Source: DATKDP01 sp035546335
GTDB taxonomy: Bacteria > Acidobacteriota > Thermoanaerobaculia > Gp7-AA8
Length of the DNA: 64,000 nt
Assembly: GCA_035546335.1 (NCBI GenBank)
Contig: DATKDP010000024.1
Span: 37,167 to 101,166 of the forward strand
Reading direction: 5' to 3'
Numbering within the stretch: position 1 is the first letter of the stretch; every line of letters begins with the position of its first letter. Positions 47,148-55,644 of this stretch are shown piece by piece. Made by a program: the position numbers and the translations under genes. The notes beneath the pieces are model-generated. The model ran no database searches, had not been told where the DNA came from, and saw nothing but the letters and a program-made list of their open reading frames with translations.

Positions 47148-48415
47148 TGTCTGAAACGCTCAGCGATGCCCAGGCGGTTCTGCTCGCGGTCGTCTGCGGG
47201 ATGCTCTTCCTGCTGTTCGATGCGGCTCGGAGTCTCGCCCTGCAGCTCGGACCGATGCGCATGCGTCGATGGAGCAGCGATCGCCCGGCAACACGGCGGC
47301 GAGTGTTCCACTACACCCCCCACAACTTTTCCCTGATCACCGGGACACTGGTTCAGATCTCGCTGCTCGGCGGCGCGGCGTTCACGGCGATCGCGATGAC
47401 CGACAAGGGGGTCGTCGAGGCCGTGTCGGTCTCAGTGCTGATCTGGACAGTGGTCGTCGCTGGATGGAAACTGATCCTCGCCCTCTTTCCCGACGACCTC
47501 GCCGAGGTCGCCTTGCAGGGCATCATCCCCGTGACCCGCATCGTCTATTTCATCCTCTGGCCACTTCTGTTTCCGATCCGCTGGATCACGGACAGGGCAA
47601 CCAACCGGAGGGACGAGGATCTGGAAGAGGAGGAAGTGACCGACGCGGAGGTACAGGCCTACATCGACGTCGGAGAGGAGGAGGGAATTCTCGAGGAGGG
47701 CGAAGGGAAGTTGGTGCAGTCGATCGTCGACTTCGGCGATCGGATAGCGCGCGAGCTGATGACTCCCAGAGTCGATATGCTGGCCATCGAAGTAGGAAAA
47801 TCGATCGAGGACCTCGCCCGCCTCTTCAGCGAATCGAAGTACTCGCGAATTCCAGTCTACGAGCAGAACATCGACAACATCGTCGGCATCATCCATATCA
47901 AAGACGTCTTCGAAGCGCTGTTGAAAAAGGGGAACAAGACCCTCAAGGAGCTGGCCCGTCCCGCGTATCGTGTGCCGGAAACGAAGAAAGTGTTCGAGCT
48001 GCTTCGCGAGTTTCAGGTCGAGCACCTGCAGATTGCGGTCGTGCTCGACGAATTCGGCGGCACTGCAGGGTTGATCACGATCGAAGATGTCATCGAAGAG
48101 ATCGTCGGCGAGATCTCCGACGAGCACGAGGACGAGGAGGAATCGATTCTCGCGCTCGAGGGGGGCGGCTATCTGATCAACGGCCATTTCCGCGTCGAAC
48201 GGCTCGAGGAGATCATCAGTGCCGAGCTTCATCACGAAGACGACGACTACGAGACCGTCGCCGGACTGATTTTCACCCAGATGGGGCGCGTTCCGGTCGT
48301 GGGCGATCGCGTCGTCAAGAACGGCGTCGTCTTCGAAGTCGACCGGGCGGATCGGAAGCGGATCTACCGCGTCCGGGTCATGCCTGAGGTCCTCGAGCCG
48401 ATGGAGCGCGGATGA
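47147..48415 (+). CDS. CBS-domain membrane protein (CorC/HlyC family), second copy
   Basis: The 422-residue product has an N-terminal membrane region (LLAVVCGMLFLLFDAARSLALQL) that differs from standard CNNM. Then follow a CBS pair (ARELMTPRVDMLAIE, YSRIPVYEQNIDNIVGIIHIKD, VVLDEFGGTAGLITIEDVIEEIVGEI), and a CorC_HlyC domain (ETVAGLIFTQMGRVPVVGD). The CBS-CorC block is strong. CorC-type proteins often sit next to era and ybeY, as here with era. Confidence 0.88.
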   Translation: MSETLSDAQAVLLAVVCGMLFLLFDAARSLALQLGPMRMRRWSSDRPATRRRVFHYTPHNFSLITGTLVQISLLGGAAFTAIAMTDKGVVEAVSVSVLIWTVVVAGWKLILALFPDDLAEVALQGIIPVTRIVYFILWPLLFPIRWITDRATNRRDEDLEEEEVTDAEVQAYIDVGEEEGILEEGEGKLVQSIVDFGDRIARELMTPRVDMLAIEVGKSIEDLARLFSESKYSRIPVYEQNIDNIVGIIHIKDVFEALLKKGNKTLKELARPAYRVPETKKVFELLREFQVEHLQIAVVLDEFGGTAGLITIEDVIEEIVGEISDEHEDEEESILALEGGGYLINGHFRVERLEEIISAELHHEDDDYETVAGLIFTQMGRVPVVGDRVVKNGVVFEVDRADRKRIYRVRVMPEVLEPMERG

Positions 48416-49344
48416 CCTCCCCAACCGATGAGCTGCAGCCACAACCACGCTTCGGAACCATAGCGCTGATCGGTCGCCCCAATGCCGGCAAATCGACCCT
48501 CCTCAACCGGATTCTCGGGCAGAAAGTGTCGATCGTCTCGGACAAGCCGCAGACGACGCGAAATCGCATCGTCGGCATCCTCAACGAGCCTCGTGGCCAG
48601 ATCGCCTTCCTCGACACCCCCGGCATTCACAAGCCGCTGCACAAGATGAACGTCCGGATGATGGACCATGTACGCTCCGCATTCGCCGAGGCCGACGTGA
48701 TCGCGGCGATCATCGATGTATCGCAGCCCTCCGGACATGGTGACGAGTTCGTGATCGAGATGCTTCGCCGGACCACGGAGGATGAGACGACGCGTTTCGC
48801 CGTTCTCAACAAGATCGATCGGGTGAAAAAGCCGCAACTTCTCCCGCTGATGCAGCGTCATGCGGAAATGAACCTCTTCGCGGAGATCGTTCCGATCTCG
48901 GCGACGCGAAGCGAGGGCGTTCCGGACCTCGTCGATCTCTTTTTCCGATACCTCGAGCCGGGAGTCCCGCGCTATCCCTCGGAGGACTTCACGACGCAGC
49001 CTGAGAGATTCTTCGCCGCCGAAGTGATCCGCGAAAAGGTCCTCCGCCACACGTCACAGGAGCTGCCCTACACCACGGCGGTCGCCGTCGAGCGGTGGGA
49101 GGAAACCGAAGGCGACGAAATCATTCGCATCTTCGCCTCGATTTATGTCGAGCGCGATTCGCAGAAAAAGATCGTGATCGGCAAGGGTGGCGACATGATC
49201 AAGCGCATCGGGACCGAGGCGCGAATCGAGCTCGAGTCGATTCTTGGAACGAAGATCTATCTCGAACTGCACGTCGCCGTCCACGAGCTCTGGCGCGAAG
49301 ACGAGCGGTTCCTCGGTGAGCTGGAATGGCCGCTGGGGGGATAG
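48412..49344 (+). CDS. era: GTPase Era
   Basis: The 310-residue protein has the G1 motif IGRPNAGKSTLLN, the switch region KPQTTRNRI, G3 DTPG, G4 NKID, G5 SATRSEG, and a C-terminal KH domain (KKIVIGKGGDMIKRIGTEARIELE). Era binds the 3' end of 16S rRNA during 30S maturation. It overlaps the preceding stop by 4 nt. Confidence 0.96.
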   Translation: MTSPTDELQPQPRFGTIALIGRPNAGKSTLLNRILGQKVSIVSDKPQTTRNRIVGILNEPRGQIAFLDTPGIHKPLHKMNVRMMDHVRSAFAEADVIAAIIDVSQPSGHGDEFVIEMLRRTTEDETTRFAVLNKIDRVKKPQLLPLMQRHAEMNLFAEIVPISATRSEGVPDLVDLFFRYLEPGVPRYPSEDFTTQPERFFAAEVIREKVLRHTSQELPYTTAVAVERWEETEGDEIIRIFASIYVERDSQKKIVIGKGGDMIKRIGTEARIELESILGTKIYLELHVAVHELWREDERFLGELEWPLGG

Positions 49345-49363
49345 TGGCCAAAGGCGTCCGGCT

Positions 49364-49416
49364 GTGGCCGAAGTTGTGCGGCCGAACTGTTCAAGAGTGG
49401 CACCAGGCCGAAGCGG
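49364..49416 (+). repeat. Repeat copy at the left edge of the toxin-antitoxin module
   Basis: GTGGCCGAAGTTGTGCG (49364-49380) and GAGTGGCACCAGGCCGAAG (49395-49413) match GTGGCCGAACTTTGTTGCG and GAGTGTCACCAGGCCGAAG at 50133-50169, on the other side of the toxin-antitoxin genes, in the same orientation. Confidence 0.7.
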
Positions 49417-49433
49417 GCAAGCTTCAACTCTGA

Positions 49434-49461
49434 CTGACACACGGAGTACCCGTGGTATCCT
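49434..49461 (+). promoter_or_regulatory. Promoter of the AbrB/PIN module
   Basis: CTGACA (49434-49439) and TATCCT (49456-49461) are separated by 16 nt. The leader of about 23 nt includes AAGGAG before the antitoxin ATG. Antitoxins of this type usually repress this promoter. Confidence 0.6.
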
Positions 49462-49490
49462 TACAAGAGGCGTAAAGTAAGGAGACCCTC

Positions 49491-49739
49491 ATGGATGTTC
49501 AGGCAAAAGTGACCTCGAAGGGGCAGGTGACACTTCCAAAGTCAGTGCGCGAAGCTCTCCGCCTGAACGAGGGCGATCATGTGATATTCCGGGTGCTCGA
49601 CGGCCGTGCAGTGCTGGCGAAGGTGCCTGACTTTCTCGATCTGGCAGGGAGTATTTCGACCGGACCTGCCCGAAGAGGGGACAGCCTGGAGCGAATGAAG
49701 ACGGTCACCTGGCGCCGCCGCTCCGCTACCCGAAGGTGA
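49491..49739 (+). CDS. AbrB/SpoVT-type antitoxin
   Basis: The 82-residue product has an N-terminal swapped-hairpin DNA-binding domain (VTSKGQVTLPKSVREALRLNEGDHVIFRVLDG) and a basic C-terminal tail (RMKTVTWRRRSATRR) that would bind the toxin. AAGGAG lies upstream. It overlaps the PIN gene by 4 nt, the classic antitoxin-first arrangement. Confidence 0.88.
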   Translation: MDVQAKVTSKGQVTLPKSVREALRLNEGDHVIFRVLDGRAVLAKVPDFLDLAGSISTGPARRGDSLERMKTVTWRRRSATRR

Positions 49740-50128
49740 GAGCCCTTCTCGACACCAACATTCTCGTACGCCACCTCACGGGCGATCCTCCTTCCCAGGC
49801 CGTGCGGGCCACTGCCTTCCTGCGAGATGCGGACGAACTGATCCTGACGGATCTGATTCTGGCGGAGATGGCTTATGTTCTGGAGTCATTCTACGAAAGA
49901 CCGCGTGATGAAATCGCCGGAACAGCGCGAGCATTACTCGCGCTGCCGTCGATCGTCGTGGCCGACCTCGACCTTCTCCTCCGGGCACTGGAGCTCTACG
50001 AGGTCGCGCGTCTCGATTTCGCCGAGGCCTATCTCGTGGCGCTCGCGGAGATCTCGGGCGTGAAACGCGTGGCGTCGTTCGATCGGCAGATCGATCGTGT
50101 GAAGACCGTCACGCGAGTCGAGCCGTAG
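49736..50128 (+). CDS. PIN-domain ribonuclease toxin (VapC-like)
   Basis: The 130-residue product has PIN acidic residues in LLDTNILVRHLTGD, the Glu in LAEMAYVLESFY, and the C-terminal DFAEAYLVALAE and VASFDRQIDRV. VapC toxins cleave specific RNAs. The start is GTG within GTGA at the antitoxin stop. The module is intact, so the pair is probably active. It differs from the orphan FitA-like antitoxin at 11978. Confidence 0.88.
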   Translation: MRALLDTNILVRHLTGDPPSQAVRATAFLRDADELILTDLILAEMAYVLESFYERPRDEIAGTARALLALPSIVVADLDLLLRALELYEVARLDFAEAYLVALAEISGVKRVASFDRQIDRVKTVTRVEP

Positions 50129-50132
50129 GCGT

Positions 50133-50234
50133 GTGGCCGAACTTTGTTGCGAGTGTCACCAGGCCGAAGTTGTCCGCTTCGGCATGCGAGCGGTCACTCC
50201 ATCCGTCCGCATAGCTGAAGCGGACAAACTTCGC
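50133..50234. repeat. Repeat copy and hairpin at the right edge of the toxin-antitoxin module
   Basis: GTGGCCGAACTTTGTTGCG (50133-50151) begins the element. Then GAAGTTGTCCGCTTCGGC (50165-50182) pairs with GCTGAAGCGGACAAACTTCGC (50214-50234) as a long hairpin. A further piece, GTGGCCGAACTTTGTCGCGG, is at 20367. The hairpin may also end transcription of the toxin and of spmB. Confidence 0.7.
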
Positions 50235-50242
50235 CCACTCGA

Positions 50243-50776
50243 TTAGCCGAACAACCAGCGGCACACCGCCACCGAGGCGATGACGGCGACGAGGTCGGCG
50301 ATCAGCGCTGCGGGCACTGCATGCCGGGTCCTCTTCACCCCGACGGCGCCGAAGTAGACTGCGAGGACGTAGAACGTCGTCTCCGTGCTGCCGAACATCG
50401 TGGCCGCCATCAACCCGAGGAGCGAGTCGCCTCCGTGAGTGGTCACGATGTCGGTCATCAGGGCGAGCGAGCCGCTCCCGGTGAGCGAACGGAGCAGAGC
50501 CAGCGGAAGCAGCTCCGGTGGGAACCCTACATGCGCCAGGACCGGTTCCACGGCATCGGTCATCAGCGTCATTGCTCCCGACGCTCGAAACATCCCAATG
50601 GCCACGAGAATGGCGACGAGAAACGGGATGATCCGGACCGCGACGTCGAATCCTTCCTTCGCACCTTCGACGAAGACCTCATAGACCTTCACTTTCCTGG
50701 AAACGCCGATCAGAGGAATCCCGATCAAAAGAAGAGGAACCGCCCAGAGAGAGACGAGCTCGAGTGCGTATCGCAT
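50243..50776 (-). CDS. spmB: Spore maturation protein B-like membrane protein
   Basis: The 177-residue nucleoside-recognition (Gate) membrane protein has the SpmB pattern: YEVFVEGAKEGFDVAVRIIP, LALLRSLTGSGSLALM, THGGDSLLGLMAATMFGSTETTFYVLAVYFGAVG. In spore formers SpmAB affects core dehydration; in non-spore formers its role is unknown, probably transport. It follows spmA by 18 nt. Nothing else in the window points to sporulation. Confidence 0.88.
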   Translation of the reverse strand: MRYALELVSLWAVPLLLIGIPLIGVSRKVKVYEVFVEGAKEGFDVAVRIIPFLVAILVAIGMFRASGAMTLMTDAVEPVLAHVGFPPELLPLALLRSLTGSGSLALMTDIVTTHGGDSLLGLMAATMFGSTETTFYVLAVYFGAVGVKRTRHAVPAALIADLVAVIASVAVCRWLFG

Positions 50777-50794
50777 GATTCGTTCCTCTCCGTC

Positions 50795-51430
50795 CTACTG
50801 AGCCTCGTCGGGAGGGACCACCACCCTGTTCTTTTCGGTGTTCCGGTCGGCATACGGAAACAATGGCTGCAGAAGGCGCGTGGCGAGGATCGCAGCGATC
50901 GTTCCGATCGTCGTCGCGATCAGTGTCGATCCGATGATCACCGTGGGTCGCGTGGAGCCTGCAGTCACCAGAATCGCCATCGCCGTCGCCGGGATGAGCT
51001 GAATACCGGACGTGTTGATCGCCATGAACATCGCCATGGAGTTGGAAGCCGTCTCCTTCTCTTCATTGAGCGACTGGAGCTCTTCCATCGCCTTGAGCCC
51101 GAGGGGAGTCGCCGCGTTGCCGAGCCCGAGCAGCGTCGCGGAGATGTTCAGGATCATCGCTCCGATGGCCGGATGATCGCGAGGGATCTCGGGGAACAGA
51201 AAGCGCATCGGCGGTGCGATCGCTCGCGACAGGAGTCGAATCATGCCCGCGCGCTCCGCGATCTTCATGATCCCGAGCCAAAGGGCCAGGATACCGACCA
51301 GGCCGATCGAAATCTCGACTGCCGTCCGGGCCGAATCGAAGGCGCCTTTGGTCACTTCGGCCGCCGTTCCGTTGATTGCGGCGACGATCACCGCGACGAG
51401 CATGAGCCCCAGCCAGATGTAATTCAGCAT
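50795..51430 (-). CDS. spmA: Spore maturation protein A-like membrane protein
   Basis: The 211-residue Gate-domain membrane protein has motifs MLNYIWLGLMLVAVIVAAING, ISIGLVGILALWLGIMKIAERAG, ISATLLGLGNAATPLGLKAM and AMAILVTAGSTRP. It pairs with spmB. It lies 13 nt after the permease gene on the same strand, so lysA, permease, spmA and spmB form an operon. Confidence 0.88.
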   Translation of the reverse strand: MLNYIWLGLMLVAVIVAAINGTAAEVTKGAFDSARTAVEISIGLVGILALWLGIMKIAERAGMIRLLSRAIAPPMRFLFPEIPRDHPAIGAMILNISATLLGLGNAATPLGLKAMEELQSLNEEKETASNSMAMFMAINTSGIQLIPATAMAILVTAGSTRPTVIIGSTLIATTIGTIAAILATRLLQPLFPYADRNTEKNRVVVPPDEAQ

Positions 51431-51443
51431 CGTGCCTCCTGGA

Positions 51444-52754
51444 CTACGATGGTGCCTCCCTCTCCCCCGTGCGCGAGAGGAAATAGAGAACCGCTCCCAC
51501 TGCGAGTGCGACTGCGGCGGCGATGAGATGCCGGCTGCTCAGCTTGGCGAAGAATGCGAGGCCGATGGCCATGCCCAGAATCGGAACCAGCAACCCTCCG
51601 GGGGATACGAACCCGCTCGACAGCTTCCGCAACCGGGGAATCGACGCCGCGGTGAAGAGGTATGTCGTCAGCCGTGCGACCGCTGACAGCACCGCCAGCT
51701 TCGCGAACGTTCCGGCGATCGCCGCGACCATCGCTGCACCCGTGAGCAGTGCGATGGCGACGACCGGCGTTCGGAATCGAGGATGAACCCACGCAATCGA
51801 TCGTCCGCGGCGCCCATTCAGCGCGAGCGCGTACACCATACGCGACCCTTCCAGGACGGTCCCGAGATTCGTTCCGAGAATCGAGATGATCGCACCGATG
51901 GTGATGAAGACTGCGCCGCGGGATCCGAGGATCGCTGCTGCGGCGTCGGCGATCGGCGTCCGCGTTCCGGAGAGATCGGGGAGCGCGGACATCGCGGCGA
52001 ACTGCGTCAGCGAATAGATCGCGGCGATGATGGCGATCCCGGCGAGGAGCGCCAGCGGAAGATCGCGCTTCGGGTTCTTGAACTCTCCCGCCGGCACCGG
52101 GAGGTTCTCGTACCCGGCATAGGCGAAGAGGAGGAACAGCGCCGCCTCGCTCCAGGCGACATCGCCTGCCGGAAGTGCGAGCGATCCTGGAATCGGATTC
52201 GACCGGAAGACGAAAAGGGCGGCGGCGATGAAGACGACGAGCGGGATCACCTTTCCAAAAGTGAAGAAATAGATCGTCCCCGCTCCATAGCGGATCCCGA
52301 GCGAGTGGATCACCGCGAACAGCCCGAGGCTTCCGACGATCAGAGCGACGCGGGGAGCTCCCGAGCCGGCCTCCGGATAGAGTCTCGCCAGGGAGAGGAC
52401 GAAGCCGTTCGCCAGGGCGGCGAGCGAGGTGAGGCGTGCCAGCGTGTTCATCCATCCGGTCTCGAAGCCGACGAATTCACCGAACGCCGTTCGCGTGTAG
52501 AGATAGGCGCCTCCCGGTTCCGAGAACCGACTCGAAGCCTCCGCGAAGCAGAGCACGAGAATGAAGACCGGAATGGCGAACAGCAACGGTGCCCAGAGAG
52601 AGAAGGGGCCGAGCAGACGGAACGTTTCGGAGGGGAGAAGGAAAACGCCGCTTCCGACGACCGCGTTGACGCACATCAGAATCAACCCGCGAAACCCAAC
52701 CGCCCGCACCAGTTTCCCGTCGTTTTGCATCGGAGCCCGATCGATGTGCGTCAT
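51444..52754 (-). CDS. APC-family amino-acid permease
   Basis: The 436-residue protein has about 12 membrane helices. The APC start is GFRGLILMCVNAVVGSGVFLLPSE, with the unwound helix-1 GSG motif. Later segments include FAEASSRFSEPGGAYLYTRTAFG and FAYAGYENLPVPAGEFKNPKRDLPLALL. The substrate is unknown; coupling to lysA (ATGA overlap) hints at lysine, diaminopimelate or a related amino acid. Confidence 0.88.
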   Translation of the reverse strand: MTHIDRAPMQNDGKLVRAVGFRGLILMCVNAVVGSGVFLLPSETFRLLGPFSLWAPLLFAIPVFILVLCFAEASSRFSEPGGAYLYTRTAFGEFVGFETGWMNTLARLTSLAALANGFVLSLARLYPEAGSGAPRVALIVGSLGLFAVIHSLGIRYGAGTIYFFTFGKVIPLVVFIAAALFVFRSNPIPGSLALPAGDVAWSEAALFLLFAYAGYENLPVPAGEFKNPKRDLPLALLAGIAIIAAIYSLTQFAAMSALPDLSGTRTPIADAAAAILGSRGAVFITIGAIISILGTNLGTVLEGSRMVYALALNGRRGRSIAWVHPRFRTPVVAIALLTGAAMVAAIAGTFAKLAVLSAVARLTTYLFTAASIPRLRKLSSGFVSPGGLLVPILGMAIGLAFFAKLSSRHLIAAAVALAVGAVLYFLSRTGEREAPS

Positions 52755-54025
52755 CGCGTCTGTCCTCGCAGCAGATCCTGAAGCCGTTGTCGCTCCCGGA
52801 TCAGTCTCGCCTCACTCCCGTCGACCATCACCTCTGCCGGGAGGAGCCGTGCGTTGTAGTGCGATGCCATCGAGAAGCCGTAAGCTCCGGCGTCGCAGAA
52901 GGCGAGGATGTCTCCCTCGCGCGATGACGGAAGAAGGCGAGGGGCGATTCCATCGAGGTCGCGCGTGAAGACATCGCCCGATTCGCAGAGATTTCCGGCG
53001 ACGATCGTCTCCACGCGAGGCCGTACGGAGGGACGCCATCGATCGCGAAGGTCGTCATCGGAGCCGCGGCTTGCGTTGACGATGTGATGATAGCTGCCGT
53101 ACCTGGAAGGGCGAGCGAGATGATTGAAGCCGGTGTCGCATCCCAGCCATTCATGTCCGGCGCTGATGCGTTTCGAGGTGACGCTCGCCAGAAGCGTTCC
53201 CGACTTCGCGACGAGATATCTTCCCGGCTCGAGAATCGCCGTCAGCCCGCGCTTTTCGAGAACCGGCGTGGCAAGGCGTGACAGCTCCTCCCCATACTCC
53301 TCGATGGGAAAATCTGTATCTCCGGGCGCGTAGGGCACTGCGATGCCGCCGCCGAAGTTGACGTAGCGGAGACTGTTGAGCTCAGCGGAGAGCACGAGCA
53401 GCCGCCGGGCCGATTCGAGCAGCGGCTCGACTTCGGTGATTCCCGAACCGATGTGCGCGTGGAGGCCGACGACCTCGAGTCCCGCCGACTCGGCGACGTC
53501 GCGCGCGTCGAGAATCTCCGCGAGATCGATCCCGAACTTGACACCGAAGCCGCCGGTGACGACGTCCTTGTGGTGTCCGGCCCCGATGTCGGGATTCACA
53601 CGGAGGGCGATGGGGTTCGGCAGCTCGAGCCGGATGCAGCGATCGATGTCGGACATCGAGTTGACGTTGATCACTACAGCCGGATCCGCGATGTCGAGCA
53701 GATCGCGATCGGAGACGCTGGAGGAGGTGAACCAGATTCGATCCGGCGAATATCCTGCTCTCTTTGCCAGGAAGACCTCGCCGGGCGAGACGCAATCACA
53801 TCCGAATCCCGCCTCGCCGATCATCCGGAGAATCTCGAGATTGTCGTTCGCCTTCATCGCGTAGAACGGTTGGAAGGGGAGGGAGGCGAACGCGCTTCGG
53901 ACCCGTTCGATCTGGCGTCGAATCACGGAGGCGTCGTAGACATAGAGAGGGGAGTCGTACTCGTCGAGAAGAGCCGGGACAGCGACCTCGCCGATGTGAA
54001 GAATGCCGTTTCGAAATTGCATCAT
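52751..54025 (-). CDS. lysA: Diaminopimelate decarboxylase
   Basis: The 424-residue PLP enzyme makes lysine from meso-diaminopimelate. It has the PLP lysine in FYAMKANDNLEILRM, VVGLHAHIGSGITEVEP, LRYVNFGGGIAVPY, ILEPGRYLVAKSGTLL, GNLCESGDVF, and FCDAGAYGFSMASHYN. ATG 54025 (MMQFRNG) is chosen over longer in-frame starts because the upstream residues are low-complexity and cross the promoter. It heads the operon. Confidence 0.93.
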   Translation of the reverse strand: MMQFRNGILHIGEVAVPALLDEYDSPLYVYDASVIRRQIERVRSAFASLPFQPFYAMKANDNLEILRMIGEAGFGCDCVSPGEVFLAKRAGYSPDRIWFTSSSVSDRDLLDIADPAVVINVNSMSDIDRCIRLELPNPIALRVNPDIGAGHHKDVVTGGFGVKFGIDLAEILDARDVAESAGLEVVGLHAHIGSGITEVEPLLESARRLLVLSAELNSLRYVNFGGGIAVPYAPGDTDFPIEEYGEELSRLATPVLEKRGLTAILEPGRYLVAKSGTLLASVTSKRISAGHEWLGCDTGFNHLARPSRYGSYHHIVNASRGSDDDLRDRWRPSVRPRVETIVAGNLCESGDVFTRDLDGIAPRLLPSSREGDILAFCDAGAYGFSMASHYNARLLPAEVMVDGSEARLIRERQRLQDLLRGQTR

Positions 54026-54064
54026 CGGATGACGAGCCGGCCGGTCGGCCGCTCCGAGCGAGGC

Positions 54065-54070
54065 ATTATA
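54065..54070 (-). promoter_or_regulatory. -10 box TATAAT of the lysA operon
   Basis: A perfect TATAAT on the minus strand puts transcription start near 54058 and gives a leader of about 33 nt. The -35 region is not recognisable. Confidence 0.5.
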
Positions 54071-54104
54071 GACCGCCCGCGTGACGCGTCCATGACCCCC
54101 TGGA

Positions 54105-54129
54105 GAGAGCGGGCGTCCCGCGCCTGCCC
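54105..54129 (+). repeat. GC-rich repeat, copy 1
   Basis: GAGAGCGGGCGTCCCGCGCC and the next five bases match the block at 56654-56678 with only two differences. It lies upstream of lysA. The internal GCGGGCGTCCCGC can form a hairpin. Confidence 0.6.
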
Positions 54130-54197
54130 CTGCAACACGCGCGACGATGCCGCCAGCCGGGCCTCCCACGAGGGTCACTCACGCTTCATCAGCACCC

Positions 54198-55565
54198 TCA
54201 CCTCTCGAACTCGACCGTCAGCGCCGGCCGGGTCGTGGCTCCAGAGGCCTCACGGCTGCCGAACTGCTTGGTCGTTCCGAATCGAGCCTCGTTGCCGGCG
54301 ATGATCCATCCAAAATTCTCCGTCGGCTGGTCGACCCATTGCTGCACGCGCGCGACGATCTCCGCCGTGGTCCAGGTAACAGGACCGAGCGACGCGGTCG
54401 CTGTGGCATCGGGCACCGCGTCGAAGTCACCTCCGGGCGTGCTCCAGAATTGATCCGGAAAGAAGGTGTGAATCCACGTCGCGTCTCCGCCAGCCGATGG
54501 AGCACCGCCGCCATCCTGCAAGGACCCGGCATTGGACGCTCCCTCGCCCCACTCTCGGGCCACCCGGTGCAACCGCATCGGTTCGGAAAGGGAGATGGAG
54601 CGGGTCACGTGCATCGTGAGCGAAGCGCCGGTGATGCGACTTCCAGGCGGGATCTGCGAGGCGACGTCGAACGCGACCAGGGCACGGCGGAGCTCCTGCC
54701 GATTGTTCGCACCGGAGAAGAGGTGAACCCCGGCGCCGTTTGAGAAAGCACCGTTCGACGATTCGTACAGCGTGTTGTCCTTCGAAGGAGTCAGGACCAC
54801 TGTCTGCGGTTCCGGCGGAGGCGGCGGTGACGGTGGTGGCGGCTCGGGGCGGACGATCGCCCTGCGGCGAGTGTGCGAGTCGGCCGGCGTGGCCGGCGCG
54901 AAAACTCCGGCACCCGTTCGCGGATTCATCTCGTATCCTAGGAGGAGCACCGGCTGAGCCGCTCGAAACGTCACCCGGTCGCCGTCCGATGTTCCGAACA
55001 GATCTTCGAGGAAGAAGAGGCCCGCGGCACGTCCCGCGATGCGGATCGCCGTCTGCCTCACTCCCTGCCACTCGCCGTGAAGCACGACGTCGACTACTAC
55101 TGCCGATGTGGCTGGATTCACCACGACGAAGCCATGCACCCAGCGGTTCGTGCCGGATTGCCCCGCGAGACGAATCGATCCCTCCTTCATGGCCGCGTTA
55201 CGATCGAACACCGGAACGCTCGCCGCGACACCGCAGGAAGCACAGCGGCGCATGGCGGTGATCAGCACCGAATCGGGCGCCTCGAGCGCGAGCACCTCGA
55301 ACGGCTCACCGCCGCTCGCCGCCCACGCCACCGCCTCTCCCGCCGCGAGATCGAGGGTCGCTTCTCGAGACGAGCCGGAAGAAACGAGCGTCTCGACCTC
55401 GACGGTCGTTCCCGCTGGAGATGAATTGGCGACACTCACCTCGACACTCCACGCCGTACCGCCAGCCAGCGGGACGAAGATCTCCGCGGAAGCTGGCGGA
55501 GTCAGGAGAGCGAGGCTTGCCAGAGCGAGCGCTTTGAAGAGCGGCAGGAATTTGAAATGCTTCAT
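54198..55565 (-). CDS. Exported DNRLRE-domain protein
   Basis: The 455-residue product has a signal peptide (FKALALASLALLTPPASA), an N-terminal beta-rich region of about 230 residues, a Pro-rich linker (EPPPPSPPPPPEPQ), and a C-terminal DNRLRE/CBM96-type domain (DNTLYESSNGAFSNGAG, RALVAFDVASQIPPGSRITGASLTMHV, TEIVARVQQW-like segment). Such domains bind or cross-link surface polymers. GGGAGA lies before ATG 55565; the ATG 30 nt earlier is less likely. Probably secreted; function unknown. Confidence 0.7.
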   Translation of the reverse strand: MKHFKFLPLFKALALASLALLTPPASAEIFVPLAGGTAWSVEVSVANSSPAGTTVEVETLVSSGSSREATLDLAAGEAVAWAASGGEPFEVLALEAPDSVLITAMRRCASCGVAASVPVFDRNAAMKEGSIRLAGQSGTNRWVHGFVVVNPATSAVVVDVVLHGEWQGVRQTAIRIAGRAAGLFFLEDLFGTSDGDRVTFRAAQPVLLLGYEMNPRTGAGVFAPATPADSHTRRRAIVRPEPPPPSPPPPPEPQTVVLTPSKDNTLYESSNGAFSNGAGVHLFSGANNRQELRRALVAFDVASQIPPGSRITGASLTMHVTRSISLSEPMRLHRVAREWGEGASNAGSLQDGGGAPSAGGDATWIHTFFPDQFWSTPGGDFDAVPDATATASLGPVTWTTAEIVARVQQWVDQPTENFGWIIAGNEARFGTTKQFGSREASGATTRPALTVEFER

Positions 55566-55644
55566 CGGCGGTCTCCCTTCACAGAATGCCTGCATACGCG
55601 CAGAGATTCAACCCGCGACCCCCCGTGCCCGTCACTCAGACATC

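Noticed and set aside
50243..51430. Evidence for sporulation from spmA and spmB
   Set aside because: These genes are widespread in non-spore formers, and no other sporulation gene is present.
54026..54178. N-terminal extension of lysA
   Set aside because: It is Gly/Ala-rich, covers the TATAAT and GC-rich repeat, and is not part of the family; start set at 54025.
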